Below, piece by piece: positions 8,436 through 16,951 of a DNA stretch of 64,000 nt; within the stretch, counting starts at the first letter, position 1; each line of letters opens with the position of its first letter. Below the pieces are notes generated by a model. It did no database searches. It was not told the origin of the DNA and saw nothing but the letters and a program-made list of their open reading frames with translations. The position numbers and the translations under genes are program-made. This stretch comes from Rhodanobacter sp. (GTDB lineage Bacteria; Pseudomonadota; Gammaproteobacteria; Xanthomonadales; Rhodanobacteraceae), in the NCBI GenBank assembly GCA_030148505.1, contig JASBTI010000009.1, positions 248,001 through 312,000 of the forward strand, written 5' to 3'.

Positions 8436-8714
8436 GGGGAGAACATGGGGCCCTCGATCGTTTTCCGGCAGGTCGGGGCAAGTGCTACTCCTGCGTGGGT
8501 CATCCCGATTCTCTCCGGCGCTGGGAAAACGGGATGCAGGAGAATCTGGCGGCCTGGCGGTCTCGCCAGCTGGGTCCGGATCGTCGAGCAGCGGCAGGAT
8601 GGCGGGGCTGTCGAGATCGTCGAACTGCTGATGATTGACGGCCCAGAAAAAGATCACCACCGCAATTGCCACCACCAGCAGGGTGACCGGGATCAGCACC
8701 AGCAGGATATTCAT
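8424..8714 (-). CDS. ccoS: CcoS, cbb3-type cytochrome oxidase assembly protein
   Basis: The N-terminus MNILLVLIPVTLLVVAIAVV is a single transmembrane helix, followed by FFWAVNHQQFDDLDSPA. This is the signature of CcoS, which is needed for cofactor insertion into cbb3 oxidase. At 96 residues it is longer than typical CcoS (about 50-70); the last 45 residues are polar, proline-rich and probably disordered. Its ATG overlaps the ccoI stop (ATGA at 8711-8714), so translation is coupled. It closes the cco operon. Confidence 0.9.
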   Translation of the reverse strand: MNILLVLIPVTLLVVAIAVVIFFWAVNHQQFDDLDSPAILPLLDDPDPAGETARPPDSPASRFPSAGENRDDPRRSSTCPDLPENDRGPHVLPQDG

Positions 8715-10948
8715 GCGTGAAGCTCCGGATGTCTTGCGGCATTCTCGCGGCCCACGCGCAAGGCATTGAAAACCACGACCAGGGAGCTGAGCGACATGCC
8801 GATGCCGGCCAGCCACGGTGGCACCAGCCCAAACGCCGCAAACGGTACGCTGAGGAAGTTGTAAGCCAGCGCCCAGCGGCGACTTTGCACGACGATTTGC
8901 TGGACTTGCTGTGAAACGTTACGTGCGTGGACCAGGCCGTCCAAACGTCCATCGATAAGCAACAGGTCAGCCTGCGCCTGAGCCAGGTGGGTGCCGCTGG
9001 CGAGCGCTGCGGATACGTCGGCGCCGGCCAGGACTGGCGCGTCGTTGCCGCCGTCACCGACAGCGAGGACAACGTGGCCTGCGGCCTGTCGGGCCCGCAG
9101 TTGCCGCAGCTTGTCAGCGGGCGTCTGGCGGGAGTGACAGTCAGAAATGTGCAGGCGGGAGGCCATCGCGGCGACGCGTTCGGCGCTGTCGCCGCTGACG
9201 ATGACGGGGACGACGCCGTCGGCACGCAGCGCATCCAGCATGCCGCGCGCGTCGTGTCGGGGTTGTTCATCGAGGTGGAAGGCGGCGAGGGCGCCGTATG
9301 CATCGGCCAGAACCAGTGCGCTGGCGAGGCGTGGCGGAGGAGTCTGGCCGCTGGCTTCAAAGGCAAAGGTGGCCTGGCCGAGGCGGAGTCGACGACCGCC
9401 CACAACAGCACTGATACCACCGCCGGCGACGACTTCGACTTGCCGTGCTTGCAGGCCGGGATATAACGACTGGGCCGCCCCGCTCACGGCACGCGCCAGT
9501 GGATGCGAGCTTTCGCTGGCCAGACGGGCAGCCAGTTGTAACAGCTCTGTTGGGTCATCGCCACGTAACGGTTCGACGCCTGAGCTGTCGAGTCGCGGTA
9601 CGCTGAGGGTGCCGGTTTTGTCGAAAAACGCGCAGTCGACATGGGCCAGGGTGGTCAGTATCGCGCTGTCGGTAACCAGCACGCCTTGGCGCGCCAGCCT
9701 GCCCATGGCCCGGGTCAGCGTGACCGGCAGGGTCAGTGCAAAGGCGCAGGGACAGGCCACCACCAGCACCGCGATCGTGGCATCGAATGCGCGCAAGGGG
9801 TCGACCAGCAGCCAGCCGATGGCGGTGGCAAGGGCCAGTAGCAAGACGCGGCCGACGAAGCGGCTAGCGTCGCGGTCGCTCGAAGCCATCGCGGGGCTGC
9901 GTACTTGCCGGGCATGTCTGGCCAAGGCACCCAAGCGTGCCGCGGTGCCGGTTTCACCGCACGCGGTTACCCGCAATTCGATGGGCCCGGACAGCAGGAT
10001 ACTGCCAGCGACGAGGTGCGCGCCGCGGTGGTGTACGACGGGGCGAGACTCTCCCGACAGCAGGGCTTCGTCGACTTGAGCCATACGGCTTTCGAGTATG
10101 CCGTCAGCCGGTACGGCGGCGCCTTCGCTGATATGCACCCGGTCGCCGGGAAGCAGGGTGACGGCGGCAACGGTTTCCAGCACGCCACGGTCGTCGCGCC
10201 GCTGCGCGAGCAGGGGCGATGCATCGAGGACGGCGTCACCCAGGGCGCTGCTCTGATGGCGCGCGCGCAGCTCCAGATAACGTGCCCCGAGCAGCAGAAA
10301 CACGAACATGCTGACGGAATCGAAATAGATCTCGCCGCCACCCCGCAAGGTGTTCCAGGCGCTGGCCAGAAACACCAGCCCCACCGCCAGTGCAATGGGC
10401 AGGTTGATCCCGATGCGTCGCTCGGCAAGCTCATGCACGGTGCCGACGAAGAACGGTCTGGCCGAATAGAACACCAGAGGAATGGTCGACAGCAGGCCAA
10501 GCCAGCGAAACAGATTGCGCGTACTGAAGTCGACGTAGTCGACCACACCGATATAGATCACGAAGGCATAGGTCATCACCTGCATCGCGCACATGCCGGC
10601 GACCAGCAGCCGCTTGAGCAGGTCGTGCAACTCGCTGGTGCGAGCCTCGTCGAGCCTGTCGTATCGGAGCGGCTGCGCCGGGCAATTCGCGTTCGCAAAC
10701 GCGTCCAACAGCGCCGGCAGCGGGGTGCTGCCGCTATTCCATACCACCCGCATACGGTGAGCGATACGGTCGATGACGATTCGTTGTATGCCGGGCAGGG
10801 CGCGGATTACCTGCTCGATATGCAGGGCCTGTCGGGCGTCGTTCAGCGATTTCACCTGAAGCGCTATTTCGCTGCAGCCATCCTGCCGCGTATGCAATAC
10901 CTGTGCAGCGAGCTGGGGATGCGCCCAAATGGCATAGGATGCGTTCAT
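8711..10948 (-). CDS. ccoI: CcoI/FixI-type copper-transporting P1B ATPase
   Basis: The 745-residue P-type ATPase has the copper channel motif CPC in VACPCAFALTLPVTL, the phosphorylation site DKTGTL and the hinge GDGGNDAPVL. It supplies copper for the CuB centre of cbb3 oxidase. Unlike many CcoI proteins, which carry an N-terminal cysteine-rich segment and a heavy-metal domain with CxxC, the N-terminus here has no CxxC. The ferredoxin-like fold appears kept (ALHIEQVIRALPGIQRIVID) but the metal-binding loop reads SLNDARQALH. It overlaps ccoS and the small upstream gene by four bases on each side. The identity is secure from motifs and operon position. Confidence 0.93.
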   Translation of the reverse strand: MNASYAIWAHPQLAAQVLHTRQDGCSEIALQVKSLNDARQALHIEQVIRALPGIQRIVIDRIAHRMRVVWNSGSTPLPALLDAFANANCPAQPLRYDRLDEARTSELHDLLKRLLVAGMCAMQVMTYAFVIYIGVVDYVDFSTRNLFRWLGLLSTIPLVFYSARPFFVGTVHELAERRIGINLPIALAVGLVFLASAWNTLRGGGEIYFDSVSMFVFLLLGARYLELRARHQSSALGDAVLDASPLLAQRRDDRGVLETVAAVTLLPGDRVHISEGAAVPADGILESRMAQVDEALLSGESRPVVHHRGAHLVAGSILLSGPIELRVTACGETGTAARLGALARHARQVRSPAMASSDRDASRFVGRVLLLALATAIGWLLVDPLRAFDATIAVLVVACPCAFALTLPVTLTRAMGRLARQGVLVTDSAILTTLAHVDCAFFDKTGTLSVPRLDSSGVEPLRGDDPTELLQLAARLASESSHPLARAVSGAAQSLYPGLQARQVEVVAGGGISAVVGGRRLRLGQATFAFEASGQTPPPRLASALVLADAYGALAAFHLDEQPRHDARGMLDALRADGVVPVIVSGDSAERVAAMASRLHISDCHSRQTPADKLRQLRARQAAGHVVLAVGDGGNDAPVLAGADVSAALASGTHLAQAQADLLLIDGRLDGLVHARNVSQQVQQIVVQSRRWALAYNFLSVPFAAFGLVPPWLAGIGMSLSSLVVVFNALRVGRENAARHPELHA

Positions 10949-11157
10949 GCTGCCGGATGGCGACTGCTGTGCGCGCTTACCGGCACGCCGAACACCTTAT
11001 GCGAGGTATCGAGCGGTGTGTCGGTGTGATGGAGGCCAAGCACGATCAGCCAGATGCAGCCGGTCAGCGAGGCCGCAAATACCGCGGCCCCAAGCCATAG
11101 CACCGGTTGCCTGAGCCAGGCGTGGGAGCGGGGTCTCGCAGCGTGGTCACTGCCCAT
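10945..11157 (-). CDS. Small single-span membrane protein in the ccoH/fixH position
   Basis: A 70-residue protein with one predicted helix (PVLWLGAAVFAASLTGCIWLIVLGL) and a short tail, TPLDTSHKVFGVPVS. It lies between ccoP and ccoI, where FixH/CcoH normally sits, but FixH is about 150 residues with a periplasmic domain. It may be a shortened or alternative assembly factor. The ATG at 11157 overlaps the ccoP stop (11147-11149), and the end overlaps the ccoI start by four bases, which supports real translation in the operon. Confidence 0.7.
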   Translation of the reverse strand: MGSDHAARPRSHAWLRQPVLWLGAAVFAASLTGCIWLIVLGLHHTDTPLDTSHKVFGVPVSAHSSRHPAA

Positions 11158-12055
11158 GCGCGTCGTTTTCGTGGGAGAGGTGGTATACGTACGCCGCCAG
11201 GACATGGATCTGTCCATCAGACAGACGTGGCGACCAGGCTGGCATCTGCCCCCGTCGGCCATTGCCAATACTGGCCTCGATATCTGCAGCGGTACCGCCG
11301 TACAGCCAGACCTGGTCGGTGAGGTTGGGCGCACCGAGCGCCTGGTTGCCTTTGCCATTGGCACCGTGGCAGGCGGCGCAAGTTGCGAACAACGGCTTGC
11401 CGGCCGCAGCGCGGGAAGCGTCGTGCGGGGAAGCGGAAATGCGCAGCACATATTGCGCAAGGTTTTTTACGTTGTTTTCGCCCAGGCTCGCCCATGGCGG
11501 CATCACCCCACGGCGGCCATCGTGGATCGAGCGGGTGATCGCCTTGCCGTCACCGCCATAGAGCCAGTCGTTGTCGGTGAGGTTGGGGGCGCCCAGCAGC
11601 GGGTTGCCCTTGCCGTGGCGGCCGTGGCAGGCGGCGCAATTGTCATCGAACAGGGTGCGGCCCATCTGCTGTGCGGCTGGATCATCCGCAAGGTGTTCTA
11701 CCGGATCCCGTGCGAAACGCTGCATCAACGGATCGAGCTTGGCTTCGTTGGCGGCGACCGCCTGCGCCAGTTGTGCGTGCGAAGTCCATCCAAGAACGCC
11801 CTTGGAGTTGCCAAAGCCGGGATACAAAGCGAGATAGAGGAACCCGACAATGAACATGCTGGCCGACAGCAGCAACCACCAGCGGGGCAGACGACGCACT
11901 CCTTCGCGCAGCGTGCCGTGAGCCCACACGTGGCCAGTAGTGCCATCTGGCAACGTAGGAATCTTGACCCGCGGCCCCCAAAGAAACAAAAACAGCGTGA
12001 TACCCAGATTCAGCACGATCAGCGACATCACCCACCACGACCAGAATGTGCTCAT
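11147..12055 (-). CDS. ccoP: CcoP, di-haem cytochrome c subunit of cbb3 oxidase
   Basis: The 302-residue protein has an N-terminal helix (residues 6-26), a second helix around 58-80 and two c-type haem sites, CAACH at 140-144 and CAACH at 226-230. Both sit in repeated segments ending GAPNLT..VWLYGG / GAPNLT..DWLYGG. Two transmembrane helices before the haem domains are typical of CcoP from this group. It passes electrons from cytochrome c to the CcoN core. Its start overlaps the ccoQ stop by four bases. Confidence 0.96.
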   Translation of the reverse strand: MSTFWSWWVMSLIVLNLGITLFLFLWGPRVKIPTLPDGTTGHVWAHGTLREGVRRLPRWWLLLSASMFIVGFLYLALYPGFGNSKGVLGWTSHAQLAQAVAANEAKLDPLMQRFARDPVEHLADDPAAQQMGRTLFDDNCAACHGRHGKGNPLLGAPNLTDNDWLYGGDGKAITRSIHDGRRGVMPPWASLGENNVKNLAQYVLRISASPHDASRAAAGKPLFATCAACHGANGKGNQALGAPNLTDQVWLYGGTAADIEASIGNGRRGQMPAWSPRLSDGQIHVLAAYVYHLSHENDAHGQ

Positions 12056-12246
12056 GGCTGATCTCCTTGCATGCGGGTACTGGTTGGTTTGTCAGCACCG
12101 TTGACGTCGTCCTCCATCGGCAGCTGTGCCATGCGTGTGAAGACCTTGCGGTGACGTCCCTGCCAAGCCCAGATCCAGATGCCGACGAAGATCAACATCA
12201 ACAGTACCGTGATCACTCCGGCCAGTTGTCCCCACAGCGGATTCAC
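12052..12246 (-). CDS. ccoQ: CcoQ, small subunit of cbb3 oxidase
   Basis: The 64-residue protein has one transmembrane helix (GVITVLLMLIFVGIWIWAW) followed by the basic WQGRHRKVF segment seen in CcoQ/FixQ. CcoQ stabilises the association of CcoP with the core complex. It overlaps ccoO and ccoP by four bases on each side, so the genes are translated as one coupled set. Confidence 0.9.
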   Translation of the reverse strand: MNPLWGQLAGVITVLLMLIFVGIWIWAWQGRHRKVFTRMAQLPMEDDVNGADKPTSTRMQGDQP

Positions 12247-12902
12247 GGCGCACCGCCGTTGCCGACCGTGGCGGTTGGCAATGTGGCTGGGGTAGGCTCA
12301 TTGCGGATGCCCAGGCCTTGCAGGTAGGCGATCAAGGCGTCCATCTCGGTTTTGCCGGCGACGGCAGCGGGAACGCTGGCGATGTCGGCGTCACTGTAGG
12401 GGTCACCCAACCGTCGCAGGGTGCGCATGCGCGCCTCGATATCGGCCGCATCCAGTTTTTTCGTGGCCAGCCATGGGTAGCCGGGCATGTTGGATTGCGG
12501 CACGAGCTGACGTGGATTCATCAGGTGCAGGCGCTGCCACTGATCGGAGTACTTGCCGCCGACACGGGCCAGATCCGGCCCGGTGCGCTTCGAGCCCCAC
12601 TGGAATGGGCGGTCGTATACCGACTCTTCCGCGGTGGAAAAATGCCCGTAGCGTTGGGTTTCGAAACGCAGTGCGCGAATCATCTGTGAATGGCACAGGT
12701 AGCACCCTTCGCGCACATAGACATCCCGGCCGATCAGCCGCAACGGGTCGTAAGGCTTGACGCCTGGCGGGGCCTTCACGGCATGGGCTTCCATGAACAA
12801 GGGGGTGATTTCCGCGAGGCCGCCGATTGAGACGAAGATCGCAATCAGGATGCCGAGCAGGCCGACGTGTTTCTCGATCGCTTCGAAATGCTTATAGGCC
12901 AT
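12243..12902 (-). CDS. ccoO: CcoO, mono-haem cytochrome c subunit of cbb3 oxidase
   Basis: The 219-residue protein has an N-terminal anchor helix (residues 13-33) and one c-type haem site, EGCYLCHSQMIR, with Cys67, Cys70 and His71. The following GHFSTAEESVYDRPFQWGSKRTGPDL is the conserved CcoO/FixO body, and NMPGYPWL carries the axial methionine. Length is normal. It lies 10 bases after ccoN and overlaps ccoQ. Confidence 0.96.
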   Translation of the reverse strand: MAYKHFEAIEKHVGLLGILIAIFVSIGGLAEITPLFMEAHAVKAPPGVKPYDPLRLIGRDVYVREGCYLCHSQMIRALRFETQRYGHFSTAEESVYDRPFQWGSKRTGPDLARVGGKYSDQWQRLHLMNPRQLVPQSNMPGYPWLATKKLDAADIEARMRTLRRLGDPYSDADIASVPAAVAGKTEMDALIAYLQGLGIRNEPTPATLPTATVGNGGAP

Positions 12903-12912
12903 GGTGGCGTCC

Positions 12913-14379
12913 TCAACCGGCCACGGGAAGCGGAGTCGGCACCTGGCGTGGTACCGGTTCGGGAATCGGCACCGCGATCGGCTTGATCAGCCGTGCCCGC
13001 GCGTCGGCTGCGGTGTGCCAGAGGTTCCATGCCATCACCCACATGCCCGAAAGAATCAGCACGCCGCCGATCCAGCGGATCAGGTACATCGGCTTGATCG
13101 CGATCAGGCTGTCCAGGAAACCGTAGGTCAGGGCGCCGTCAGGCTGGGTAGCGCGCCACATCAGGCCTTCGGTGACGCCCGCGGTCCACATCGCGCCGAC
13201 ATACAGCAGGGTGCCGGCCATGTGCAGCCAGAAGTGCAGCTCCATGCCGCGCTGCGAATGCATGGCGGGACGACCCAGCGCGCGCGGGGCCATCGCGTAC
13301 AACGAGCCGATGGTGATCATCGCGACCCAGCCGAGCGAACCCGAGTGCACGTGGGCAATCGTCCAGTCGGTGTAGTGCGACAGCGAGTTGACTGTCTTGA
13401 TCGCCATCATTGAACCTTCGAAGGTGGCGGCGGCATAGAACACCAGCGCCATCACCATGAATTTCGCGGCAGGGTCGTTCTTCAGCCGGTGCCAGGAGCC
13501 GTTGAAGGTGAGCAGTCCGTTGGCGGCCGAACCCCAGCTGGGCATCAGCAGGATCAGCGAGAACGCCATGCCGACGGACTGCACCCAGTCCGGCAAGGCG
13601 GTGTACATCAAGTGATGCGAGCCGGCCCACATGTAAACCGAGATCAGCGCCCAGAAATTGACGATCGAGAAGCGATAGCTCCATAACGGCTGCTGCGCCT
13701 GGCGCGGCACGAAGTAGTACATCATGCCGAGGAAACCGGCGGTCAGGAAGAACGCTACCGCATTATGGCCATACCACCACTGCACCATGGCGTCGACCAC
13801 GCCCGAATAGATCGGGTAGGACTTCCACAGCGACGCCGGCAGCGCGAGGTTGTTGACGATGTGCAGCAGGCCTACGGCGATGATGAAGGCGCCGTAGTAC
13901 CAGTTCGCCACATAAATGTGCTTGATGCGCCGACGCGTGAGACTGGCGAAAAACACCACGCCGAAGCTCACCCACACCACCGCGATCAGGATGTCGATGA
14001 ACCATTCGGGTTCGGCGTATTCCTTGCTCTGGGTGATCCCCAGCGGCATGGTCACCATCGCCAGCACGCAAATCAACTGCCAACCCCAGAAGGTAAATCC
14101 GGCCAGGCGGTCCAGCGCCAGCCGCGCATGGCCGGTGCGCTGCACAACGTAGTAGCAGGTGCCCATCAGGGCGGACCCGCCAAAGGCGAAGATCACCCCG
14201 AACGTGTGATCGGGTCGGATCCGGCTGAAGGTCAGCCAGGGGATATCGAGATTGAGGCCTGGCCACATCAGTTCGGCTGCGGCGTACAGGCCGATCGTCA
14301 TGCCAATGATGCCCCATACGGCGGAGGCCAGCAGAAACTGACGCACCACCTTGTCGTTGTAATACTCCGTATTGAGCAT
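12913..14379 (-). CDS. ccoN: CcoN, catalytic subunit I of cbb3 cytochrome c oxidase
   Basis: The 488-residue polytopic haem-copper oxidase subunit has about 12 transmembrane helices. It carries the histidine-rich segments expected for haem b, haem b3 and CuB, including [20 protein letters not shown] and THE-equivalent HVHSGSLGW. It reduces oxygen with high affinity and pumps protons in the inner membrane. I chose the ATG at 14379 because AGGGGG precedes it by four bases; an in-frame upstream ATG at 14406 lacks one. It heads the operon ccoN-O-Q-P-(small gene)-I-S, and a perfect Fnr box lies 55-68 bases upstream. Confidence 0.97.
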   Translation of the reverse strand: MLNTEYYNDKVVRQFLLASAVWGIIGMTIGLYAAAELMWPGLNLDIPWLTFSRIRPDHTFGVIFAFGGSALMGTCYYVVQRTGHARLALDRLAGFTFWGWQLICVLAMVTMPLGITQSKEYAEPEWFIDILIAVVWVSFGVVFFASLTRRRIKHIYVANWYYGAFIIAVGLLHIVNNLALPASLWKSYPIYSGVVDAMVQWWYGHNAVAFFLTAGFLGMMYYFVPRQAQQPLWSYRFSIVNFWALISVYMWAGSHHLMYTALPDWVQSVGMAFSLILLMPSWGSAANGLLTFNGSWHRLKNDPAAKFMVMALVFYAAATFEGSMMAIKTVNSLSHYTDWTIAHVHSGSLGWVAMITIGSLYAMAPRALGRPAMHSQRGMELHFWLHMAGTLLYVGAMWTAGVTEGLMWRATQPDGALTYGFLDSLIAIKPMYLIRWIGGVLILSGMWVMAWNLWHTAADARARLIKPIAVPIPEPVPRQVPTPLPVAG

Positions 14380-14433
14380 GCGGCCCCCTGAATGCTGGTC
14401 GCGCAATTTTTTACGTGTCCGCCTATTGGGGTA

Positions 14434-14447
14434 TTGATCTGGATCAA
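14434..14447. promoter_or_regulatory. Perfect Fnr/Anr box controlling the cco operon
   Basis: TTGATCTGGATCAA matches the Fnr dyad at all ten defined bases. Its centre is about 62 bases from the ccoN ATG. On the minus strand TAAAAA (14413-14408) lies about 30 bases downstream of the centre, where a -10 box would be in a class II Fnr promoter. Induction of the operon at low oxygen is expected. Confidence 0.85.
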
Positions 14448-14577
14448 GAGGGAACTGCGATTGCCATCGCTAAGCCGCGACATTTTGCCGCAGACTGAAG
14501 AATCCACGTGTACCGTGCGTGGAGCTGTTACTTGCGGACCAGACGGATTTGCCATGCGAGCAGTGGGTGGCAAATCG

Positions 14578-14607
14578 CAAAAAAAAACCGGGCCATGCCC
14601 GGTTTTT
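14578..14607 (-). terminator. Rho-independent terminator after gap
   Basis: ACCGGGC (14587-14593), a three-base loop CAT, and GCCCGGT (14597-14603) form a tight hairpin. A-runs precede it and a T-run follows, so it can work in both directions. For the leftward gap transcript the U-tract comes from the A-run at 14578-14586. It separates gap from the cco promoter region. Confidence 0.85.
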
Positions 14608-14646
14608 GGGGTGCCGCGCGCGCTGACGGCTCGTCGGCCAGTGGTA

Positions 14647-15660
14647 TTACTTGGCAGCCATCAATGCCACGGTCATGTCCAGCATACGGTTGGAGAAGCC
14701 CCACTCGTTGTCGTACCAGCTCAGTACCTTGACCATGGTGCCGCCCATCACGCGGGTTTGCGTGGCGTCGTAGGTGGACGATGCCGGGTTGTGGTTGAAG
14801 TCGATCGAGACGAGGGGCTTGGTGTTTACCGCCAGGATGCCCTTCAGCGCGCCGTTGGCCGCTTCGTTGATGGCGGCATCGATTTCGTCCTTGCTGGTCT
14901 CGCGGGCAGCGACGAAGCTCAGGTCCACCACCGACACGTTGATCGTCGGCACGCGCATCGCGAAGCCGTCCAGCTTGCCGTTCAACTTCGGCAGCACCAA
15001 GCCGACCGCAGCGGCGGCGCCGGTCTTGGTGGGAATCTGGCTCATCGTGGCCGAGCGGGCGCGGCGCAGGTCGGAATGGTAGACGTCGGTCAGCACCTGA
15101 TCGTTGGTGTAGGAGTGGATCGTGGTCATCAGGCCGTGCACGATGCCGATCTTTTCGTCCAGCACCTTGGCCAGGGGAGCCAGGCAGTTGGTCGTGCAAG
15201 AGGCGTTCGAGATTACCGTGTGCGCAGCCGTCAACTGATCATGATTGACGCCGTAGACGAAGGTGCCGTCGATGTCCTTGCCGCCGGGGGCGGAGATGAT
15301 CACCTTCTTCGCTCCGGCGTCGATATGTGCGCCCGCCTTGGCCTTGGTGGTGAAGAAGCCGGTGCACTCGAGCACCACGTCCACGCCAAGTTCGGACCAT
15401 GGAAGCTTGGCCGGGTCGCGTTCGGCGCAGACCCTGATGCGGTCGCCATTGACCACCAGGTCGCCGCCCTCGACCGAGACAGTGCCGGGGAACTTGCCAT
15501 GTGCGGTGTCGTACTGGGTCAGGTGCGCATTGGTTTCGGCATCGCCGAGATCATTCACTGCGACAATCTTGATGGCGTCGGTGCGACCCGACTCGTACAA
15601 CGCACGAAGCACGTTGCGGCCGATACGACCGTAACCGTTGATGGCGACCTTGATGGCCAT
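14647..15660 (-). CDS. gap: Glyceraldehyde-3-phosphate dehydrogenase, type I
   Basis: The 337-residue enzyme has the NAD-binding start [19 protein letters not shown] and the catalytic cysteine in [16 protein letters not shown]. The C-terminus [15 protein letters not shown] is also diagnostic. It converts glyceraldehyde-3-phosphate to 1,3-bisphosphoglycerate in glycolysis. The ATG at 15660 fits the family; an upstream ATG at 15702 would add 14 unrelated residues. A strong terminator follows the gene. It is one of five glycolysis or pentose phosphate genes scattered through 14.6-31.2 kb. Confidence 0.97.
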   Translation of the reverse strand: MAIKVAINGYGRIGRNVLRALYESGRTDAIKIVAVNDLGDAETNAHLTQYDTAHGKFPGTVSVEGGDLVVNGDRIRVCAERDPAKLPWSELGVDVVLECTGFFTTKAKAGAHIDAGAKKVIISAPGGKDIDGTFVYGVNHDQLTAAHTVISNASCTTNCLAPLAKVLDEKIGIVHGLMTTIHSYTNDQVLTDVYHSDLRRARSATMSQIPTKTGAAAAVGLVLPKLNGKLDGFAMRVPTINVSVVDLSFVAARETSKDEIDAAINEAANGALKGILAVNTKPLVSIDFNHNPASSTYDATQTRVMGGTMVKVLSWYDNEWGFSNRMLDMTVALMAAK

Positions 15661-15822
15661 GGGCAACTCCTCTGGTTCGACGACGGGCAGAGGCGACCGC
15701 ATGCGGTCGCCAGAGCCGGCATTTTAGCCTGAACAGTGAACTTGCTGATCGCGGGTTCTCGACGGTAGCCCAGGAAATGACCTGCCCTCATATACGCTGA
15801 CAGATTGGCGGCGCGGGTTCTG

Positions 15823-15942
15823 CTACCCGGCCGTACCCGCCAGATCCACCTTGCGAGAAGCGCCGGAGCACATGTCCAGCAGTATCTGGCGCGCTTGCTG
15901 CAGCGCATCGTTGGGTTGAAACCCGCGTTCCATGCGGCTCAA
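15823..15942 (-). CDS. Possible short protein encoded after the ArsR-type regulator
   Basis: A short frame begins with TTG at 15942, overlapping the TGA of the regulator gene, or with ATG at 15933. It reads SRMERGFQPNDALQQARQIL and then LLDMCSGASRKVDLAG, giving 36-39 residues. Composition and codon use look protein-like rather than random, with an amphipathic helix in the middle. No family is recognised and there is no clear ribosome site apart from coupling to the upstream stop. Low confidence. Confidence 0.3.
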   Translation of the reverse strand: MSRMERGFQPNDALQQARQILLDMCSGASRKVDLAGTAG

Positions 15943-16316
15943 TGTGGGTCGGCGGCAGGCAGGTCAGTGCGACTTTCTGACGCACACAACGGATGTGCAT
16001 CGGTGGTGCAGTAGACGCCATAGAGGATAGCGATGATTTGTTCCGCCGGGCCCTGCTCCAAGGCGTACCAGATAGTCTGGGATTCACGGCGGGTACGCAC
16101 CAGACCTTCCTCCCGCAGCTTGGCCAAGTGTTGCGACAGTGCCGACTGACTGAGATCCGGTAACTGTTCATTGATCTGGCCGACCGACATTTCCTGGTCG
16201 ACCAGCAGGCACAACACGCGCAAACGCTGTGCATTGCCCAGCGTCTTGAGCAGGCGTGAGGCTTCTTCGGCGCGAGACTGCATGGCAGTCAGGTCTGGAT
16301 GGGCCGGTAACGGCAT
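15939..16316 (-). CDS. ArsR-family regulator with two cysteines (BigR/SqrR/YgaV-like)
   Basis: The 125-residue winged-helix protein has LLKTLGNAQRLRVLC and the recognition helix SQSALSQHLAKLREEGLV, typical of ArsR/SmtB. Cysteines at 36 (RVLCLLV) and 103 (YGVYC) are 67 residues apart. They fall where BigR and SqrR have the pair that forms a disulfide or polysulfide link in response to sulfide. A third cysteine is at 111. The start at 16316 has GAGAGGA about 6 bases upstream. It is divergent from a DUF2892 membrane protein, the usual BigR/YgaV partner. Sulfide or persulfide sensing is inferred. Confidence 0.8.
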   Translation of the reverse strand: MPLPAHPDLTAMQSRAEEASRLLKTLGNAQRLRVLCLLVDQEMSVGQINEQLPDLSQSALSQHLAKLREEGLVRTRRESQTIWYALEQGPAEQIIAILYGVYCTTDAHPLCASESRTDLPAADPH

Positions 16317-16360
16317 GGATTCCTCTCCCGGGCGTGCAGCCCGTCGTGTGATTTTGCCTG

Positions 16361-16401
16361 TTGACTTTATCACATTGTACTAATTAAGATGTATCTAATT
16401 A
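16361..16401 (+). promoter_or_regulatory. Divergent promoter with AT-rich dyad, probable regulator operator
   Basis: TTGACT (16361-16366) and TAAGAT (16385-16390), 18 bases apart, form a plausible promoter for the DUF2892 gene. An AT-rich dyad covers the -10 region: TAATTA at 16381-16386 and again at 16396-16401, with AAGAT and ATCTA facing each other between. BigR-type regulators bind AT-rich dyads in such positions, so repression from here is likely. Confidence 0.55.
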
Positions 16402-16471
16402 ATCGAGGTCTGATGTATGTCTTGTTGCGTCGTTCCTCGATAGCACAGCGCGCAGGCGCAGGAGAGTTGTC

Positions 16472-16678
16472 ATGAATGTTGATCGTATCGTGCTTGGTTT
16501 CGCCGGAGCCGTCGTACTGGTGAGCATCGGCCTGGCGCATTTTGTGGCCGCAGGCTGGATCTGGGTGGCGGTATTCGTGGGATTCAATCTGTTGCAATCC
16601 TCGTTTACCGGCTTTTGCCCATTGGCCAAGGTGCTGCGCAAATTCGGTTTGAAAGCCGGTTGCGCGTTTCCCTCCTGA
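16472..16678 (+). CDS. YgaP-type DUF2892 small membrane protein
   Basis: The 68-residue protein starts MNVDRIVLGFAGAVVLVSIG and ends in the conserved FTGFCPLAKVLRKFG. This matches the membrane module found at the C-terminus of E. coli YgaP and as a stand-alone DUF2892 protein in BigR regulons. Two transmembrane helices are evident (about 7-26 and 29-45). The rhodanese part of YgaP is absent. The ribosome site AGGAGAG lies just before the ATG. It is divergent from the ArsR-type regulator. A role in sulfur or persulfide handling follows from the family context only. Confidence 0.85.
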   Translation: MNVDRIVLGFAGAVVLVSIGLAHFVAAGWIWVAVFVGFNLLQSSFTGFCPLAKVLRKFGLKAGCAFPS

Positions 16679-16951
16679 ACCATCGCACCCGGCGGGCACC
16701 GTGGAAAGGTAGTCTTGCCGACTGCCTTGTCCTCACATGTACCCGAGCATACTGGGCGGGCATCCGCTCAAGCTGGGCCATGCTCGATCTCGTCTAGAGG
16801 CTGATGGCTATGACGGGAGGTGCCGAATCCGGGCCTTGCGGTAGTACTCCGGCCTCGACCGGCTGGCACGGGGCTGCCGTTGCAAACCATTCACAGCATG
16901 CCGGGGTGAAAGAAAAAACCTGCGCATGATCGACGAAGCTAAGGTGACACA
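16679..16951. other. Intergenic region before the RND efflux genes
   Basis: These 273 bases show no convincing gene, terminator or RNA. The last part contains an A-run and AAGGTG, which serves as ribosome site for the efflux adaptor gene. Confidence 0.5.
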
